In this document: piece after piece, positions 61,201 through 64,000 of the stretch
Layout of the letters: every line of letters starts with the position of its first letter
How positions within the stretch are numbered: the first letter of the stretch is position 1
NCBI RefSeq assembly: GCF_014898815.1
Contig: NW_026515549.1
Span: 496,001 to 560,000 of the forward strand
Origin: Panonychus citri
Taxonomy: Eukaryota; Arthropoda; Arachnida; Trombidiformes; Tetranychidae
DNA: 64,000 nt
Direction: 5' to 3'
Notes under the pieces: model-generated
What the model was told of the DNA's origin: nothing
What the model saw: only the letters and a program-made list of their open reading frames with translations
Databases searched by the model: none
Position numbers and translations under genes: made by a program

Positions 61201-63243
61201 AAGACATTTTTCTTGGAATAGGAACATTTAATATCTTATTGTTTCCATGGTAATAATTTATCTCTTCGAATTTTAAATTTTCTCATCATCATCTTCTTCT
61301 TATATTTTTTTATCTGCAAATATCTAATTCTCAGTTCTAAATAACTTTACTAAGTCTCCTGATATCATCCTAATGATTTACCGTGAGAATCCTGTTAATT
61401 ATTACTGTTATCTTCTTGTTGAATATTTTGATTTCAAGATAATTAGTTGATTGTTACTTAACTGGTCAAACCTGCGACAAGTTGAAATAACCAATAATGA
61501 GTAGCTCGTAGTGATACTTTGTTCATGGTATGATTACGTTGTGATTTATTCAAATCGTTAGGATAATTGATTAGATTACAAAATGACGATTCTCCTAAAT
61601 TTTTGAATCATTGTTAATACAGAAGATTATTAATGATTAATGAAATTCAAAGAAAAATAATCTCACTGGTAAGAGGAAAGACGAAGATGTTGATGATTAA
61701 ATAACAAGGTTGTTACATTATCTTTTACCATAAATGAGCCAATGGACATCAGTAAGAACAAGATATAATCATGTAATATCATGAATCTTGATGATGAAGA
61801 TAAACTAACCCGTTAGTTAAATTATCTGTTTGGATGATGAGGATCAACTGAGATCAGTTGGTTCATTATGTAGGGAATAAGGTGTAACATGAGAAATTCA
61901 TGTTGCTGAATAATTTGTGACTCTGGTGAAATTTATCAGAGAGGATAAGGAAAAATGATGAGGATGCTGAGAGAAGCAATAATGTGAAAAAGATCAACTC
62001 AAAGTGACAAGTAAAGGGGAACAATTTTATCCATGGATTTTCAGTTCATCATCAACATTATGATTACCATGAAACTGAATAATAACATAATGGATAAGCA
62101 TTTTTCCCTTGACCACCCTGACTGACCAATGGACATTATCATCTTACTGATAATCATCCTTTGCATCATTGAACTTTCATCAGAAGGATCAATCTCTTCA
62201 TAATCTTAATGATACCTTTGGACAATGGATGAAGGGAAAATACATTTACCCTGAAAATGATCATGAATCACAATGAGAGTTCATTCCGATAAAATTGATT
62301 ACTTTTCATTCATGTAAACTGATTAATCTGTTTTTACTATTAACAGATTAACTAAATAAATCGTTAATTGTTGATGAAGTTTTTCATTTCAAGTTCATCG
62401 ACAATGAAAAATAAAACAATGAATCAATTAGCAAGAGCAATTAGTTTATTATCGTCAATATTTATCAATTGATAGAGTTGATTGTTTATATTATTATGAA
62501 TAAAAAAAACAGAATCAACTGATTGTGATTAAGTGTAATTATTGAGGGTTAATGTTTATTCAAAGATGATTGAATAAATTTGAATCAATTGAATTGATGA
62601 TTAACATTTTATCTTCTCAGGTAAAAAATTAAAGATAAACACAGATTAAGGGATGATAAGGATGAGGATGATAAATCTATCAGCTGAATATATGACTCAG
62701 GTCAATCGTGACTTCGTTCAAATATCATTCTCGGTATTTGATTCAATTTGATTAACATTAAGATAATAATAAGAAAATCAGATGAATCAAAAGTAGTTAA
62801 AGTTGATTAAGATTGATTTTCAAATGAGTTTTAATTCACCTTTTTTTTTATCTTCAATTGTAATTAAAATCTCAATCTTTCCACTTTCCTTTAATCCAGT
62901 ACCATAATGATTAATATTTAAGGTGATAGTTAATGATAACTGTAACAATTAACAATTCAAACAATCGAGTAAATTGAAAAATCAAATATTCAATAATCTT
63001 TTCAATGATGTAACTTGAGGTTGTTTGATTATTGTGAGTAAATTATTACGTTGATTACAATTTAGTTTTGCGGTTTTGCATTTGAGATGGAGAGTTAATT
63101 AAATTGTTAATTGTAATTAAAGAAAAACAAAACTTACCATGATAGATCCAAGGATGATCACATGATGAGCATTCCCTGAATGAGGTTCCTTTGCCTGGAG
63201 AGAAACATTCACAACAGCAATTGCTTTTGGTACATTTGATTGC
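11868..63243 (-). CDS. disco: Disconnected/basonuclin-family zinc-finger transcription factor (5' end incomplete)
   Basis: A nuclear C2H2 transcription factor of the disco (fly) / basonuclin (vertebrate) family. Four coding exons on the minus strand, 63243-63138, 30436-30195, 17290-12415 and 12322-11868, join with compatible phases into 5679 bases (1892 residues plus stop). In order: a Cys-rich basonuclin N-terminal segment; the LFGTTALPVRLKILLDKMF domain; EEEILVLQQFLRYNQTKSFA; long Ser/His/Asn-rich linkers; finger pair 1 (first Cys codon at 15766); an acidic stretch and basic NKRKRKSLNP; finger pair 2 (first Cys codon at 13405); and one C-terminal finger at 12299-12231. Pair 1 flanks (TGKKR before, NPHDGR after) are as in fly disco, while the N-terminal domain is as in basonuclin. 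Disco acts in limb, head and optic-lobe patterning in flies. Introns are 32.7 kb, 12.9 kb and 92 bases. The initiator exon is probably beyond or near the right edge. Confidence 0.9.
12323..12414 (-). other. 92-base intron of the disco/basonuclin gene
   Basis: Minus-strand donor T|GTAATAATAAT at 12414 and acceptor CCCAG at 12323. Removal joins a phase-1 exon end to a phase-2 start and opens the C-terminal finger. The segment also has no stop in the upstream frame, so if it is retained the protein ends 38 residues further on, at 12302. A nearby acceptor (GAATTAG) would need a different donor phase, so this boundary is a best guess. Confidence 0.6.
12415..17290 (-). CDS. disco: Disco/basonuclin large exon with both zinc-finger pairs
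   Basis: A 4876-base exon starting GAT TCG GAT GGT after the acceptor ...TTATTAG. Its first residues DSDGKHLSKWTMVSPEEE align with the basonuclin segment that follows the N-terminal domain. It encodes about 1625 residues. Finger pair 1 runs from 15766 to about 15600 with CNVCRKTFCDKGALKIH and CTVSGCTMTFSSRRSRNRH. Pair 2 runs from 13405 to about 13235 with CVTCGKTFQNHFGVKTH and CNVEGCNAAFPSKRSRDRH. Between them is an Asp/Glu-rich tract (about 14500-14700). Poly-His lies at about 16135-16180 and poly-Ala after pair 2 at about 13150-13190. Three DLS/NLS-type tetrads (15926-15940, 14882-14896, 14273-14287) resemble CtBP-binding cores. Open frames on the opposite strand here are shadows of the biased codons. 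Confidence 0.95.
17331..18010 (+). repeat. Purine-rich GA tract beside the large-exon acceptor
   Basis: About 680 bases dominated by GAGA, GAAGA and GAAAGA on the plus strand, with few pyrimidine clusters. In the transcribed minus-strand sense this is CUCU/UCUU-rich RNA just upstream of the 4.9 kb exon. It could act as an extended polypyrimidine or PTB-binding region, or simply be a degenerate microsatellite. Confidence 0.7.
17731..17750 (+). repeat. (GTCCA)4 tandem repeat
   Basis: Four perfect copies of GTCCA sit inside the GA-rich tract and run directly into GGTAAA, making a CAGGTAA word at the junction. Confidence 0.85.
18790..18830 (+). repeat. (GA)n microsatellite, 41 bases
   Basis: A perfect alternating GA run followed directly by TTACCTCC. 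It is a potential GAGA-factor site and a likely length polymorphism. Confidence 0.97.
19268..19309 (+). repeat. (GA)n microsatellite, 42 bases
   Basis: A second perfect GA run of nearly the same length, about 440 bases from the first, followed directly by CAGGTAACAATC. Confidence 0.97.
22601..22627 (+). repeat. Inverted GAT/ATC triplet palindrome
   Basis: (GAT)5 followed by CATCATCATGAT. The centre is a perfect palindrome of GAT and ATC triplets that can fold on itself. Confidence 0.85.
30195..30436 (-). CDS. disco: Disco/basonuclin N-terminal domain exon
   Basis: A 242-base exon isolated by two large introns. The acceptor TTTTATTAG| precedes 30436 and the donor GAG|GTAAGC follows 30195. 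It starts with the last two bases (CT) of a split Ala codon, then LDKLGS. It includes FDITSLVLFGTTALPVRLKI and LLDKMFSSLSPKDIIRILTS and ends SYEDYNRAYKLE. Vertebrate basonuclins have the same order: ALDKL, FDISSLMLYGTQA(V/I)PVRLKILLDRLFSVL, then a DY(I/V)RGY segment. Known function of this domain is not clear to me. It is not a zinc finger, and the fly disco I recall lacks it. It is 242 bases long, so skipping it would break the frame. Confidence 0.93.
35870..35891. repeat. Perfect 22-bp palindrome
   Basis: AGCGGGTATTA is followed immediately by its exact reverse complement TAATACCCGCT, with no spacer. It is GC-rich at its ends in AT-rich surroundings and followed by CTTTT. CAAGTCC occurs on both sides (35863-35869 and 35919-35925). 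Confidence 0.95.
37227..37256 (+). repeat. (CT)n microsatellite, 30 bases
   Basis: A perfect CT run, the opposite orientation to the GA runs at 18790 and 19268 in the neighbouring intron. Shorter CT runs occur at about 42002-42020, 43476-43502 and 45490-45508. Confidence 0.95.
41611..41630. repeat. 20-bp triplet palindrome
   Basis: The perfect palindrome ATGATGATGATCATCATCAT, continued by CAT on the right. Confidence 0.95.
47965..48001 (+). repeat. GC-rich imperfect hairpin
   Basis: AACCCTC (47965-47971) can pair with GAGGGTT (47995-48001). Inside, GGGGA (47977-47981) can pair with TTTCC (48-base neighbourhood, about 47990-47993). The element is short and not tied to a known RNA family. Confidence 0.4.
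49004..49023. repeat. 20-bp triplet palindrome
   Basis: Same perfect palindrome as at 41611, followed by CGTTC. Confidence 0.95.
60680..60699. repeat. 20-bp triplet palindrome
   Basis: Same perfect palindrome again, followed by CATGATGAT, so that two alternative hairpins are possible. Confidence 0.95.
63138..63243 (-). CDS. disco: Disco/basonuclin Cys-rich N-terminal exon
   Basis: A 106-base exon with acceptor TTAACAG| before 63243 and consensus donor CATG|GTAAGTT after 63138. It reads AIKCTKSNCCCECFSPGK, then a FRECSSCDHPWIYH segment, and leaves a G. That G joins CT of the 30436 exon to make Ala, giving HA-LDKL exactly as in vertebrate basonuclin (CTCECFQPGK...CDQCKHGWVAHALDKL). The paired Cys pattern and the split-codon position support homology despite the 32.7 kb distance. 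The exon begins in phase 0, so a short initiator exon should lie to the right. One weak possibility is an ATG at 63819-63817 followed directly by GTAGAA. Confidence 0.9.
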
Positions 63244-64000
63244 CTGTTAATTGTTGACGATAAAAAGATAAGCAATTAATTGTCAACGATTAAGTTTCAT
63301 TATCAATTAGATGGACAAACATTATGATTGAATTGAGTTAATGATACATTAACTTGAAGTGCTTTTCCAAAGGTTAGTGGTCAGTTTTTTTGCTCATGTT
63401 TCGACCGATTATCAATGAATTTGAATGGAAATATGAATTTATGATAATCATGATAAGAAAAAAGAAAACAATGTAAACAGATTGATTGATTTTCTTGGAC
63501 AAGGTAATATTTTTGACTCTTCCTAAAGGCTACATGAAATGTTATCTGGTTTCTTGAACAGATTCTGAGAATTGACAAGTCAGTGAATTATTAGAATTGA
63601 AGTTAACCAGTAACATTTTTCACCAAAAGATTCATCTTCTCATCTCAATGATTGAGGACATTTTTTTAAAGCATTAGACGAGTGATAGTTGACATTCCTG
63701 AGAGAGATGATTTGAGAGAGAGAGAGAGAGTCAGTGTGAGAGAGTGAAGGTGGAAGAGGAAAAAGTTTTTTAAAAGAAGAGAAAGTAACTGGGAAAGGAA
63801 AAAATTTTGTTTCTACCATGGATCTGGATTGAGGAAGTTTGTTTTACATGATCTGGAAACAATCAAGTAATGGTGTGTTTCAAAATACAGAGAGAGAGAG
63901 AGAGAGAGAGATGATAATGCTGATGATGTGGAGGAAGATGAAGATGATACTATCGAGGGTGAAGTTTTTACAGTTTGATATCTGGTTTATGATGGAAATT
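63244..64000 (-). other. Region upstream of the first recognised disco/basonuclin exon
   Basis: This is either another intron or the promoter and 5'UTR. It holds GA runs at 63714-63730 and 63889-63911 (CT-rich in the transcribed sense) and otherwise AT-rich DNA. No secure start exon, TATA box or coding frame is visible. Confidence 0.5.

Larger units (their letters stand above)
30437..63137 (-). other. Intron of disco/basonuclin, 32.7 kb
   Basis: Bounded by donor CATG|GTAAGTT at 63137 and acceptor TTTTATTAG at 30437. The content is almost wholly low-complexity: GAT/ATC triplets in both orientations, CT and GA runs, TCATCC hexamers (about 37338-37362), a 9-base ATCATTTTC tandem (about 40970-41005), and AT-rich DNA with homeodomain-like words. 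Less repetitive islands are seen near 31180-31240, 33650-33800, 35790-35950, 47930-48010, 55130-55230, 56440-56640 and 57270-57430. They are candidates for enhancers or small RNAs, but no conserved protein is encoded. The 88-codon minus-strand open frame at 30709-30975 has no recognisable relative and lies just upstream of the 30436 exon. Confidence 0.8.

Noticed and set aside
39882..61500. A shared TTGAAATAACCAATAA word near 39882 and 61482
   Set aside because: A single 16-base repeat in about 46 kb of AT-rich DNA is expected by chance at about this level.
17291..63137. Possible CRISPR array or transposons in the repeat-rich region
   Set aside because: The repeats are simple-sequence microsatellites without spacers, terminal inverted repeats or transposase frames, and the genome is eukaryotic.

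Overview
The window is eukaryotic nuclear DNA. It is AT-rich, coding genes carry short GT..AG introns (58-133 bases in the three compact spliced genes), AATAAA signals are present, and there is a nuclear tRNA with internal A and B boxes. The recognisable proteins (a disconnected/basonuclin zinc-finger factor, GLD2, PTCD1, RpS6, RpS9) are animal proteins. The mix of very short introns and Ser/His/Asn homopolymer runs fits an arthropod, and my best guess is an acariform mite. That is an inference; nothing here fixes the species.

The left 12 kb is gene-dense. It holds a tRNA-Ser(AGA) (193-274), RpS6 on the plus strand in five exons (661-2458), a GLD2-type cytoplasmic poly(A) polymerase on the minus strand in six exons (3168-4891), a single-exon mitochondrial PTCD1-like PPR protein on the plus strand (6397-8520), and RpS9 on the plus strand with a 5'UTR intron and one coding intron (9123-9791). 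RpS6 and GLD2 converge; GLD2 and PTCD1 diverge from a 1.5 kb shared upstream region. RpS6 carries a roughly 240-residue Lys/Ala/Pro-rich, histone H1-like C-terminal tail, with an apparent one-base frame break near its end.

The other 52 kb is essentially one minus-strand gene of the disconnected/basonuclin family. I reconstruct four coding exons: 63138-63243, 30195-30436, 12415-17290 and 11868-12322. Splice sites and phases join exactly, giving 1892 residues from the first exon found to the stop. The first two exons encode the basonuclin N-terminal domain, the 4.9 kb exon encodes two disco/basonuclin zinc-finger pairs, and the last exon encodes a single divergent C2H2 finger. The initiator exon is not securely found. 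The apparent gene desert is therefore two introns of 12.9 and 32.7 kb.

Those introns are dominated by GAT/ATC and GA/CT microsatellites and AT-rich sequence with many TTGATT/CAATCA and TTAATTG words. They also contain an excess of CAGGTAA, several perfect palindromes, and a few sites resembling recursive-splice points. No transposon, CRISPR array, virus-derived gene or nested protein gene was recognised.

Together the genes cover translation (tRNA-Ser, RpS6, RpS9), mRNA poly(A) tail control (GLD2), mitochondrial RNA metabolism (PTCD1) and developmental transcription (disco/basonuclin). They are neighbours, not an operon.
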